Positions 1 to 5,612 of a stretch of DNA of 5,952 nucleotides are shown here, in pieces. The stretch's first letter is position 1; each line of letters starts with the position of its first letter. The DNA comes from Acidimicrobiales bacterium (lineage in GTDB: Bacteria > Actinomycetota > Acidimicrobiia > Acidimicrobiales > JABEUL01). The notes below the pieces were generated by a model. That model worked only from the letters and a program-made list of their open reading frames with translations. It ran no database searches and was not told the origin of the DNA. The stretch covers positions 1 through 5,952 of the forward strand of contig JABEUL010000262.1 in the NCBI GenBank assembly GCA_013044465.1. The letters run 5' to 3'. The position numbers and the translations under genes were made by a program.

Positions 1-22
1 GATTTCCGTTATTCAGATTAAT

Positions 23-1342
23 TTACACAATCGTCTTATTCCCAGCGGAATTTGCAAGCAGCCACATCATGTTATTAGATTGCGGAGCTCCCGCACCGAG
101 TATTCCCATTGGCCCAGAATATAAACTTACGGGTTTCACAGGTGGAGCTGAAGTCCCCTGATTTCCAGAGTTGCCCGAGTTACCTGGATTGGATGGTGTG
201 TTTTGAAGGTAAACATACCAAGTTCCATTCAATTTCTCACAAGGAACTGTGAATATAGAACCATTTGAATTATTATCAAACCATGCCTTGGCAAATGAGG
301 TGCTCCCAGAGGGAAGACCCACATTTGGATTGCTGTTTGTTTGACACTTCTTTCCACTTATTTGCGCAAAAACACCACCACATACTTGCCCTACCACGGT
401 TACCAAAGCTTCAGTTCCACTGACCTGATAATTCGCAGCATTAAGTGATCCACTGACGTTTCCTCCATTATAAATGTCCTCAACGAAGACATTACACTCG
501 CTAGTTGTTTCCCCTGTGGCATACTGACAAGCCGCACTCGCGTTCTTGGAAAACAGTGCCGACATGAAACTATTTACTGCAGAAGTAGGGTCGTCAAATT
601 TTGAAGAAAGTACTAAAGAAACATACCAAGTTCCATTCAATTTCTCACAAGGAACTACAAAAATGGAAGAATTATTTGAAGTGGCATTTACCCAAGCTTG
701 GCTAAAGGTTGTACTTCCAGCCGGGAGGCCATAATTTCGATTGCTGTTAGATGTGCACTTGTTTCTGTTACTCCGCGCGCCAGGCAATCCACATTCTTGT
801 CCTACGACAGATACAAGGGCTTCGGTTCCACTTACCTGATAATTAGCAGCTTTAAGTGATCCACTCAAGCCTGCCAACTTGAATATCGCTCCTAATTCGG
901 ATAAACATGCGCTCGTGGTCTCTCCAGTTATATTTTTGCAAGCAGTGGAAGCATCTTTGGCAACAAGTGCTGCCATAAACCTATTCACTGCAGAAGTCGG
1001 ATTGTCAGAATTTCCAGATAAGACCATATAGCCCACTGTCCCACCACCGATCAAAAGCACCAATAAAATAACTATTGCAATTATTGCTCCCTTTTTAGAT
1101 TTCTTTGGAATAACAGGTTGCCCATACTGTGTGCCCGTTTGGAATCCTCCTTGCATCGGAGGCTGGTAGCCAGGTTCATATCCAAAAGCAGGCTGAGTGG
1201 CACCGGGCATTGGGCTTTCGTATTGAGGCTGAGCGCTAAATGGTGGTGATGGCGTTTCACTTGGTTGGTTGTAGGTATTGGGTGGATACCACTTTCCATC
1301 CTGCCCTAAGAGCCAGCCAGGACCGCCTGATACGTTGCTCAT
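23..1342 (-). CDS. Membrane-anchored protein with DUF2510-like N-terminus and two tandem NTF2-like extracytoplasmic repeats
   Basis: Predicted 439-residue protein of unknown function. The ATG at 1342 is chosen because GAGGAGG lies 6 nt upstream; a longer in-frame TTG at 1372 would read through that ribosome site. Residues 6-21 carry the GPGW...DGKWYPP signature. Residues 22-80 are rich in Pro, Gln, Tyr and Gly. Residues 81-84 (KSKK) precede a single transmembrane helix at about 85-108, so the N-terminus is probably cytoplasmic and the rest outside. Two repeats follow, about 113-249 and 250-384, roughly 60 % identical by hand alignment. Each starts with D(N/D)PTSAVN and ends with KLNGTWYV, which resembles the helix-first, GxWxV-last pattern of NTF2-like/DUF4878 domains (inference). 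Each repeat has five cysteines in matching places: 135, 146, 184, 196, 232 and 272, 283, 321, 333, 368. A Gly/Asn/Ser linker (385-398) leads to a 40-residue tail. Ligand and partners are unknown. Confidence 0.85.
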   Translation of the reverse strand: MSNVSGGPGWLLGQDGKWYPPNTYNQPSETPSPPFSAQPQYESPMPGATQPAFGYEPGYQPPMQGGFQTGTQYGQPVIPKKSKKGAIIAIVILLVLLIGGGTVGYMVLSGNSDNPTSAVNRFMAALVAKDASTACKNITGETTSACLSELGAIFKLAGLSGSLKAANYQVSGTEALVSVVGQECGLPGARSNRNKCTSNSNRNYGLPAGSTTFSQAWVNATSNNSSIFVVPCEKLNGTWYVSLVLSSKFDDPTSAVNSFMSALFSKNASAACQYATGETTSECNVFVEDIYNGGNVSGSLNAANYQVSGTEALVTVVGQVCGGVFAQISGKKCQTNSNPNVGLPSGSTSFAKAWFDNNSNGSIFTVPCEKLNGTWYVYLQNTPSNPGNSGNSGNQGTSAPPVKPVSLYSGPMGILGAGAPQSNNMMWLLANSAGNKTIV

Positions 1343-1358
1343 AATAAGCCTCCTCGCC
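1336..1358 (-). promoter_or_regulatory. Strong Shine-Dalgarno site fixing the start of the tandem-repeat membrane protein
   Basis: On the minus strand GAGGAGG is followed by CTTATT and then ATG (1342). This is a near-perfect ribosome site at ideal spacing. It falls inside the longer reading frame that begins with TTG at 1372, which argues against that longer start. I could not assign a convincing -35/-10 pair further upstream. Confidence 0.85.
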
Positions 1359-1437
1359 AAAATTGGATTCAAATATCAATTAGAAACTATCACAACTTAG
1401 TTTTTTTACTTTCCTTCTTTACTTCTAAAACGAAAAG

Positions 1438-1457
1438 CAATTCCATACATGGAATTG
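1438..1457. repeat. Perfect 8-bp inverted repeat with 4-nt centre
   Basis: CAATTCCA (1438-1445) and TGGAATTG (1450-1457) are exact reverse complements separated by TACA. The element lies about 95 nt upstream of the membrane-protein start codon and 10 nt past the T-tract of the toxin-operon terminator. It could be a regulator operator. On the minus strand it is followed by CTTTTCGTTTT, so a weak second terminator hairpin is the alternative. The stem has only three G-C pairs, which makes an operator at least as likely. Confidence 0.5.
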
Positions 1458-1466
1458 GATAGCAGC

Positions 1467-1507
1467 AAAAATCACAGTGATCCAATCACCGGAAGGGATC
1501 ACTGTGA
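1467..1507 (-). terminator. Rho-independent terminator of the AbiE-like operon
   Basis: TCACAGTGATCC (1472-1483) and GGATCACTGTGA (1496-1507) form a perfect 12-bp stem with a 12-nt loop. Read on the minus strand the stem is followed directly by TTTTT (complement of 1467-1471); the plus-strand side has no T-tract. It lies 59 nt past the stop codon of the nucleotidyltransferase gene. It would stop that operon before the membrane-protein gene, so the latter needs its own promoter within 1343-1466. Confidence 0.9.
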
Positions 1508-1566
1508 AAAGTCATTCGAAGCGCATAATTTAGAACGATTCTTGAAAGCAAGTAAATGGATCAGAC

Positions 1567-2175
1567 TTACGAGAAGTTCTCCACACTAGCTTTTAGGCGA
1601 GTTTTTGTGTCGAGATCCAAAGTGGCTAAGTCGCCGTCTTCAAAATAGGTAAGCGCTTCGAGTGACTCCATAGGCTGAAAAGTTTTTCCGAACATTGCCT
1701 GGGCACCTTTGATGCCCTCTTTAATTGAGATGCCATGGTCAATAAGTGCTGCGATATCGTAGTAATCCTTAGTCTCTGCCCTTTGCAAAATGACTTTGAG
1801 CTTAAATGCCATAAGGTCCAGAGGTGAAGCTACAAGCGCAATGCCATCGTCAGTGAGATCGGGAGGGGAAACAGACTTAATTCCTACTCCAAAAAAAGAA
1901 AACTTGACTGAGGATACGAGTGTGGTGAGAGTATTGATCTCATCTTGAATAACGGTTCCATCTGCAATAAAGGGAAGAGCTTCACACAATTTCTCCTTTT
2001 TAAGCGGGCTTGGACCAAAAAAATCAAAATCCACCGACTGGCGATTCCCGCATCGGAGAGCAACAGCAGTATAGCTATAAAGCACAAAACCTAGATCCCG
2101 AATTGGCCTAAGTAGAGGCCATAGTAATAGTTGTCCAGAAGGCAATATGGTGAGTCGTGGCTTAAAACTAGGCAC
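1567..2175 (-). CDS. AbiEii-type nucleotidyltransferase, probable toxin of a type IV toxin-antitoxin-like pair
   Basis: About 202 residues from a GTG start at 2175, the usual size for short AbiEii/DUF1814-type proteins. In this family nucleotides are transferred to a cellular target (tRNA for several characterised members) and the effect is countered by the partner gene product. Visible motifs are SVDFDFF at 47-53, with the metal-binding acidic pair D49 and D51, and SPLDLMAFKLK at 117-127 followed by QRAETKDYYDIAAL at 131-144 (R132, K136, D137, D140). The C-terminal half (FQP.ESLEALTYFEDGDL) also fits the family. Motif I, usually GGTA, reads SYTA (34-37), so both glycines are missing and activity is uncertain. 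The GTG start has AGAAGG 4 nt upstream, gives an 8-nt overlap with the preceding gene and matches the family N-terminus. An ATG at 2211 would add 12 residues and a 44-nt overlap. Confidence 0.8.
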   Translation of the reverse strand: MPSFKPRLTILPSGQLLLWPLLRPIRDLGFVLYSYTAVALRCGNRQSVDFDFFGPSPLKKEKLCEALPFIADGTVIQDEINTLTTLVSSVKFSFFGVGIKSVSPPDLTDDGIALVASPLDLMAFKLKVILQRAETKDYYDIAALIDHGISIKEGIKGAQAMFGKTFQPMESLEALTYFEDGDLATLDLDTKTRLKASVENFS

Positions 2176-2473
2176 TATACCTTCTAAATGGACGCACAGG
2201 CGGATCTTCATTTACTTCTATAACCATTAACCTGTAATGCCAAAATGACCATGACTTGGGCCGGAACCACCCAGGTTCTGCAATTTGAAGCACATTACGT
2301 AATATGTCGGGGGAGAAGACACTTTCAAGAGAGTGAACATCTTCCAAACTTCCAAGATCCATGACTTGAGCAATTAGTCGCTCTGGGTTCAAAAGCGAAT
2401 GATGTGGATCCTGCCACCAAATATAGCGAGTCAAACCAGTTAGCACTTTTCTCTGCTCTATATCTAGTTCCAT
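2168..2473 (-). CDS. Small antitoxin-like protein paired with the AbiEii-type nucleotidyltransferase
   Basis: Protein of 101 residues. The ATG at 2473 is fixed because an in-frame TGA lies two codons upstream; the ribosome site is weak (GAAAG directly before ATG). Residues 17-80 have the pattern YIWWQDP...ERLIAQVMDLGSLEDV...LRNVL......F.P.SW.FWHYRL, which resembles short DUF6922-like proteins found ahead of AbiEii-type nucleotidyltransferases. It is much shorter than classical AbiEi antitoxins, and no winged-helix domain is obvious. It overlaps the toxin-like gene by 8 nt, so the two are probably translationally coupled, with antitoxin first as expected for such pairs. The antitoxin role is inferred from gene order and family resemblance. 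Autoregulation is possible given the repeats upstream but is not shown. Confidence 0.72.
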   Translation of the reverse strand: MELDIEQRKVLTGLTRYIWWQDPHHSLLNPERLIAQVMDLGSLEDVHSLESVFSPDILRNVLQIAEPGWFRPKSWSFWHYRLMVIEVNEDPPVRPFRRYSA

Positions 2474-2497
2474 CTTTCAATTTTACCATCAAATGAT

Positions 2498-2566
2498 CTC
2501 TTAAAGCCAGTGTTGATTAGGTCTTACAATTTACTTGCGATTTAATATTGAACTCTTAAATCAGTG
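2498..2566. repeat. Pair of direct repeats upstream of the antitoxin-like gene (CTCTTAAA-n-CAGTG)
   Basis: CTCTTAAAGCCAGTG (2498-2512) and CTCTTAAATCAGTG (2553-2566) share 13 bases, with a 2-nt or 1-nt centre. They begin 55 bp apart, close to five helical turns. They sit 25-93 bp upstream of the antitoxin-like start codon, where an autoregulatory operator of a toxin-antitoxin operon would be expected. No clear promoter could be assigned next to them. Binding is inferred from position only. Confidence 0.4.
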
Positions 2567-2596
2567 GAATTTGGCTAAAAACAATTGGGAACATTA

Positions 2597-2659
2597 GAGG
2601 TTATAATCTCATTAATTCGTATTGAGCCAAGGAAATTTTATAAGGTCTTAAGAAATTTC
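2597..2659. repeat. AT-rich palindromes between the GT87-like gene and the AbiE-like operon
   Basis: There are two dyads. GAGGTTATAATCTC (2597-2610) is palindromic except for one G-T position. GAAATTT (2632-2638) and AAATTTC (2653-2659) are exact inverted arms whose intervening bases also partly pair (ATAAG/CTTAA region). The second dyad starts 15 nt past the stop codon of the GT87-like gene on the minus strand but has no following T-tract, so it is a poor intrinsic terminator. Both lie within the 201-bp gap upstream of the toxin-antitoxin-like genes and may be operator or promoter elements. No gene is visible in this gap. Confidence 0.35.
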
Positions 2660-2674
2660 TATAGCCACACAAAA

Positions 2675-3997
2675 CTAGCGAGACAAGCTCTGCAGAACTT
2701 GTCTGTCGCGGGCTTTTTCTGATTCGACCCAATTAGTTCTCATGTGGATTTTCTTTTCATCCATGCTGATCCGCTGAAGCATATATCCCCACATCATTAA
2801 ATCAACCGGATATATAAGATAGCCGAGCCTAGTGGCTGGAGCCAATAGAGTAGCCACAGCTAGGACTACGCCAGCAGCCGTAGTGGCCGATGGGACATCT
2901 TTTACCGGGTATCTCTTGAAGAAAGCGATCAAAATAAGGGCTGAAAGAAGCATTAAGGAAACGGTTACTTCAGCTTTCCATTTAGAGAGCCAAGTTGCAA
3001 GCAGGTGCCCAGGGAGAGGCGAGGCGGCAAGTGAGTGAGTACCTGCCAAACCCAAGGGGTAGCGTATGGCATCGGTTATAAAGCCGTATGGATTTCCAAT
3101 CACAGCTGATGCAATCACCGGGAGTGCAATAACCAGTGAAACCAGCCCTACTTTTACACCTGCCCTCTTCCCGTTTTTATCCCTGGCCACAAAGAGGAGG
3201 AGCAGTAATATCGGCCAAGCAGTTAATTTCATGGTAAATGCCGCTCCGATTACAATCCCACTTAGATAAATTCGCTTTTGGGACAGCAGTGTTGCCCCTA
3301 AAACCATCAGCCCAATGACAGGCAAGTCATCGCCACCTGTGACGAGTGGCAGGGATGCCGTTGGAAGTACACAAGTAACTAATGCGGCACGAAATCTAAT
3401 CTCCCTGCTTCCCTTTAATATTAAAAGGGAAATCATTATTGAACCAATTCCCACCAGCAAGAAGGGTAAACGGGCATCGGTAAGTACTTTTGGCTCATCA
3501 GTTGAACTAGGAAGACCAAAGGCTGTCATTCCCGGCAGATAGGCAAAATAATTATTGACTGGCATTGCAGCTGGAGGAGATAAAAGTGACGAGCCGGGCT
3601 TTCTTGGAGGCGCTATATAGGGACTTTGACCATGCGCTACCTTAATTCCCCCCTGCTCAACTACTTTGACTTCATTTTGCGTGTTGATAATATTCGAACC
3701 GCTGGCACTTAGGGTAACTTCAGTTGTCAAAGGAAGCAGTAAAGAGCCGCCAAATGCACAGGCAGCAATAAGTATCCTTAAATCAAAAGTGGAATTTCCA
3801 GAATCTTTTCTCCTGAATTTCCAAAGAATTATTGACAAAAGTGCGCATGCTCCGTAAGTGATAATTGCACTTTGCCCCCACAACCTATAGTCCGGGAAAG
3901 CGGAGATAAAAATCGTCGCTAATGCAAATCCTGCTCCGAAAACGTAAAGAATTACATCAATTGCGATTTGATCACCTTTGAACTTCTGCCAGTTCAC
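2675..3997 (-). CDS. Polytopic membrane protein, GT87/DUF2029-like GT-C glycosyltransferase
   Basis: About 440 residues from a GTG start at 3997. Roughly ten hydrophobic segments are visible, including about 13-32, 41-59, 75-91, 176-194, 225-243, 283-300, 344-360 and 371-388. After the third segment a long outer loop holds an acidic stretch (NEVKVVEQ, 108-115) and HGQSPY (122-127). These are followed by TGGDDLP (220-226), MKLTAWP (256-262), GNPYGF (301-306), ASPLPGHLL (325-333) and TRLGYLIYPVDL (389-400), a pattern I recognise from actinobacterial polyprenyl-phosphate-dependent membrane glycosyltransferases of the GT87 type. It would then transfer a sugar to an envelope lipid or glycan on the outer face of the membrane; donor and acceptor cannot be told. 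The longer TTG start at 4036 lies at the T-tract of the preceding terminator and is unlikely. A charged tail of about 30 residues ends the protein. Confidence 0.68.
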   Translation of the reverse strand: MNWQKFKGDQIAIDVILYVFGAGFALATIFISAFPDYRLWGQSAIITYGACALLSIILWKFRRKDSGNSTFDLRILIAACAFGGSLLLPLTTEVTLSASGSNIINTQNEVKVVEQGGIKVAHGQSPYIAPPRKPGSSLLSPPAAMPVNNYFAYLPGMTAFGLPSSTDEPKVLTDARLPFLLVGIGSIMISLLILKGSREIRFRAALVTCVLPTASLPLVTGGDDLPVIGLMVLGATLLSQKRIYLSGIVIGAAFTMKLTAWPILLLLLFVARDKNGKRAGVKVGLVSLVIALPVIASAVIGNPYGFITDAIRYPLGLAGTHSLAASPLPGHLLATWLSKWKAEVTVSLMLLSALILIAFFKRYPVKDVPSATTAAGVVLAVATLLAPATRLGYLIYPVDLMMWGYMLQRISMDEKKIHMRTNWVESEKARDRQVLQSLSR

Positions 3998-4002
3998 ATT
4001 AT

Positions 4003-4036
4003 TAAGGTTACACGCAATAGCCAAAAAATGAAACAA
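4003..4036 (-). promoter_or_regulatory. Possible promoter squeezed between the prx terminator and the GT87-like gene
   Basis: On the minus strand TTGTTT (4036-4031) and TGTAAC (18-bp spacing) make a weak -35/-10 pair, each matching consensus at about four of six positions. The GTG start at 3997 lies 9 nt after the -10-like box and has no Shine-Dalgarno sequence, which would fit a leaderless or near-leaderless transcript, common in actinobacteria. The upstream terminator means the gene needs a promoter about here unless readthrough occurs. This is inference from position. Confidence 0.3.
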
Positions 4037-4074
4037 AAAACACCCACCTAGCTTGGCTGAGCGCTAGGCGGGTG
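4035..4074 (-). terminator. Strong rho-independent terminator of the peroxiredoxin gene
   Basis: CACCC-A-CCTAGC (4041-4052) and GCTAGG-C-GGGTG (4063-4074) pair over 12 positions around a 10-nt loop. In minus-strand RNA the central mismatch becomes a G-U pair, whereas on the plus strand it is A-C. The minus-strand stem is followed by TTTTTT (complement of 4035-4040). It lies 37 nt past the peroxiredoxin stop codon. TTTTT at 4075-4079 would also allow plus-strand termination, but no plus-strand gene reads into it. Confidence 0.92.
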
Positions 4075-4111
4075 TTTTTCCAATCGTTTAGATTGCTATC
4101 TGAAGATGAAA

Positions 4112-4747
4112 TTATTTGTTTGGTTGAGGCGTTAGTCTCAAATAGGGCTTAAGTGTCCTAAAACCCTTGGGGAACTTCTCTTTAGCATCTGCGTCTGAAA
4201 TTGCCGGTGCAATAATGACGTCATCGCCATCATTCCAGTTCACAGGGGTTGAAACACTGAAACCAGCTGTTAGTTGAAGTGAGTCAATCACCCTTAAAAT
4301 CTCCTGGAAATTACGTCCAGTCGAAGCAGGATACGTGATTGTGAGTTTTATCTTTTTGTCAGGTCCAATTACAAACACTGATCTTACGGTCAGTGACTCA
4401 AGGGAGTTTGGGTGAATCATCCCATAGATCTCAGCAACTTTCTTTTCTGAATCCCCAATGAGAGGGAAGTTGAGGGCTTGGCCCTGAGTCTCTTCAATAT
4501 CGTCTTTCCATGAGTGGTGGTCGCTAACTGGATCCACACTTAGGCCTATTACCTTGGTATTTCGCCTGTCAAACTCACCTTTGAGTCTGGCAACCTCACC
4601 CAGCTCTGTCGTACAGACTGGAGTGAAGTCCTTGGGGTGGGAAAATAAGATTCCCCAAGAATCCCCTAGCCACTCGTGGAATTTGACTTCTCCCTCTGTT
4701 GTCTCAGCGGTAAAGTCTGGAGCTACGTCTCCTAATTGAAGTGCCAT
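4112..4747 (-). CDS. 1-Cys peroxiredoxin (Prx6 type, AhpC/TSA superfamily)
   Basis: Protein of 211 residues, typical for cytosolic Prx6-type peroxiredoxins, which reduce hydrogen peroxide and organic hydroperoxides through a peroxidatic cysteine. The active-site pattern PxxxTxxC is present as PKDFTPVC (38-45): T42 and C45, with H37 before it and R122 (VRSVFVIGP) as the likely third catalytic residue. C45 is the only cysteine, so no resolving cysteine exists within the chain and reduction must rely on an external thiol. The C-terminal domain (about 165-209: STPVNWNDGDDV...FPKGFRTLKPYLRLTPQP) is the dimer-forming extension of this subfamily. The ATG at 4747 has AAAGGA 9 nt upstream and matches family N-termini (MALQLGDVAPDF). 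A longer TTG start at 4795 would lie only 2 nt past the -10 box and so is not in the expected transcript. It is a single gene, closed by its own terminator and divergent from the phosphatase gene. Confidence 0.95.
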   Translation of the reverse strand: MALQLGDVAPDFTAETTEGEVKFHEWLGDSWGILFSHPKDFTPVCTTELGEVARLKGEFDRRNTKVIGLSVDPVSDHHSWKDDIEETQGQALNFPLIGDSEKKVAEIYGMIHPNSLESLTVRSVFVIGPDKKIKLTITYPASTGRNFQEILRVIDSLQLTAGFSVSTPVNWNDGDDVIIAPAISDADAKEKFPKGFRTLKPYLRLTPQPNK

Positions 4748-4797
4748 TATTCTAAGTCCTTTGCTTGTTAGATAATCGGGATTTGTTATTAACAACT

Positions 4798-4826
4798 ACT
4801 ATAGCCAAGTTGGCACCCATTGTCGA
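4798..4826 (-). promoter_or_regulatory. Probable housekeeping promoter of the peroxiredoxin gene
   Basis: On the minus strand TCGACA (complement of 4821-4826) and TATAGT (complement of 4798-4803) are 17 bp apart; each matches the sigma-70-type consensus at five of six positions. Transcription would start near 4791, giving a leader of about 44 nt to the ATG at 4747. GTCGAC (4822-4827) and GTCAAC (4835-4840) form a near-repeat over and just upstream of the -35 box, a possible operator. Confidence 0.65.
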
Positions 4827-4909
4827 CCAGATTAGTCAACTTTTCAAATTAAAAATTAAATACCCTGGTTGAGCACCATTTAGCCTGCAAATACACCCTA
4901 GATCGTCAA

Positions 4910-4915
4910 TATAAA
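4910..4915 (+). promoter_or_regulatory. Possible -10 box of the HAD phosphatase gene
   Basis: TATAAA matches the -10 consensus at five of six positions and lies 19 nt before the ATG at 4935. Transcription would start near 4922 with a leader of about 13 nt. No good -35 is seen at 17-18 bp (TGCAAA is the best), so this is a weak call. The only ribosome-site candidate is the TAGG just before the start codon. Confidence 0.35.
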
Positions 4916-4934
4916 GATTAAAATCACTAGGTCT

Positions 4935-5612
4935 ATGGCTTTTGAAGAAAACTTCGCAAACATATTGCATACAAAGAGTGATCCCAAAACAATCACTGTG
5001 GCAGCTTTTGATTTTGATGGGACAATTTCAAGAGGCGATAGTTTTTGGCGCTTTTTATTTTTCTCTGCCCCGAAACTCAAAGTTCTCAAAGTGGGATTTT
5101 CCCATTTTTTCCCCGCCTTTATGAGTATATTCCTGCCAAGTAAGTACGCAGATAATGCCAAGGAGTCCTTGGTGAATGACTTGTTTCAGGGAAAAACTGT
5201 TGACGAGGCTGTACAACTTGGAGAGGACTTTGCAAAATACCTAGTTAAGTCGAGATTGAAACCCCAAACAATTTCAAGACTTCGTTGGCATCAATTAAAG
5301 GGTCACGAAGTCGTAGTTGTCTCTGCTTCTCCAGCACTTTATTTAAGGCCTGCTTGCAAGTATTTGGGAATTGACAATGTATTGGCTACTGAGTTTGAAT
5401 CTGACGCCGGATTTCTAACTGGGAAGTTCAAAGGTGCTAACTGCCGGGGGCCGGAAAAGGCACGTAGGGTGGCCCAGTGGTTGGAAGGAAGGCCTAAGAG
5501 TTTTGTCTGGGCCTACGGCAATAGTGCAAATGATAGCCAACTCTTGGCATTTGCAGATATAGGCATACGCGTAGATCGCCAAGACATTTCAAAAGCCCCT
5601 AAGGAGATTTAA
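4935..5612 (+). CDS. HAD-IB family hydrolase (SerB-like phosphatase fold)
   Basis: Protein of 225 residues. All four HAD motifs are visible: motif I DFDGT with nucleophile D26 and acid/base D28; motif II S130 in VVVVSASPALYL; motif III K175 in GPEKARRV; motif IV GNSAND (195-200) with D200. The first acid of motif IV is Asn (GNS rather than GDS), a variant I believe is common in this subfamily. The helical cap region, about 35-110, includes an unusually hydrophobic stretch (about 47-68), which may mean membrane contact or simply a hydrophobic cap. HAD-IB proteins mostly remove phosphate from small phospho-metabolites such as phosphoserine; the substrate here cannot be told, and it should not be named SerB. 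The gene is divergent from the peroxiredoxin gene with a 187-bp gap, and its 3' end overlaps the opposite GT39-like gene by 14 nt. Confidence 0.85.
   Translation: MAFEENFANILHTKSDPKTITVAAFDFDGTISRGDSFWRFLFFSAPKLKVLKVGFSHFFPAFMSIFLPSKYADNAKESLVNDLFQGKTVDEAVQLGEDFAKYLVKSRLKPQTISRLRWHQLKGHEVVVVSASPALYLRPACKYLGIDNVLATEFESDAGFLTGKFKGANCRGPEKARRVAQWLEGRPKSFVWAYGNSANDSQLLAFADIGIRVDRQDISKAPKEI

Noticed and set aside
211..656. Two identical 38-bp blocks (211-248, 619-656) as a possible mobile-element or CRISPR-like repeat
   Set aside because: Both fall at the same position of the duplicated coding repeat (the KLNGTWYV region) and in the same frame, so domain duplication explains them. There are only two copies, with a spacing equal to one protein repeat.
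1343..1372. Longer start (TTG at 1372) for the tandem-repeat membrane protein
   Set aside because: The extra ten codons are read through the GAGGAGG ribosome site, and the GPGW signature follows the internal ATG directly, as in family members.
2603..2608. Plus-strand TATAAT resembling a -10 box
   Set aside because: No suitable -35 at 16-18 bp and no plus-strand gene downstream. It is part of an AT-rich near-palindrome.
2832..3857. Several plus-strand open frames of 63-75 codons (2832-3038, 3066-3269, 3315-3542, 3666-3857)
   Set aside because: They lie opposite the well-supported membrane protein on the minus strand, have low-complexity Ser/Thr/Ala/Arg compositions expected of antisense shadows, and show no ribosome sites or recognisable motifs.
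3998..4036. Longer start (TTG at 4036) for the GT87-like protein
   Set aside because: It begins directly after the terminator T-tract with no ribosome site, and the added residues precede the first membrane segment without family resemblance. GTG at 3997 is preferred, although its own start evidence is weak.
4748..4795. Longer start (TTG at 4795) for the peroxiredoxin
   Set aside because: It lies 2 nt past the predicted -10 box and so before the transcription start. The ATG at 4747 has a ribosome site and matches family N-termini.
4898..5161. Minus-strand open frame of 87 codons overlapping the HAD gene
   Set aside because: It is antisense to the part of the HAD gene that encodes motif I and the cap. 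The plus-strand frame carries all four HAD motifs, so this is a shadow.
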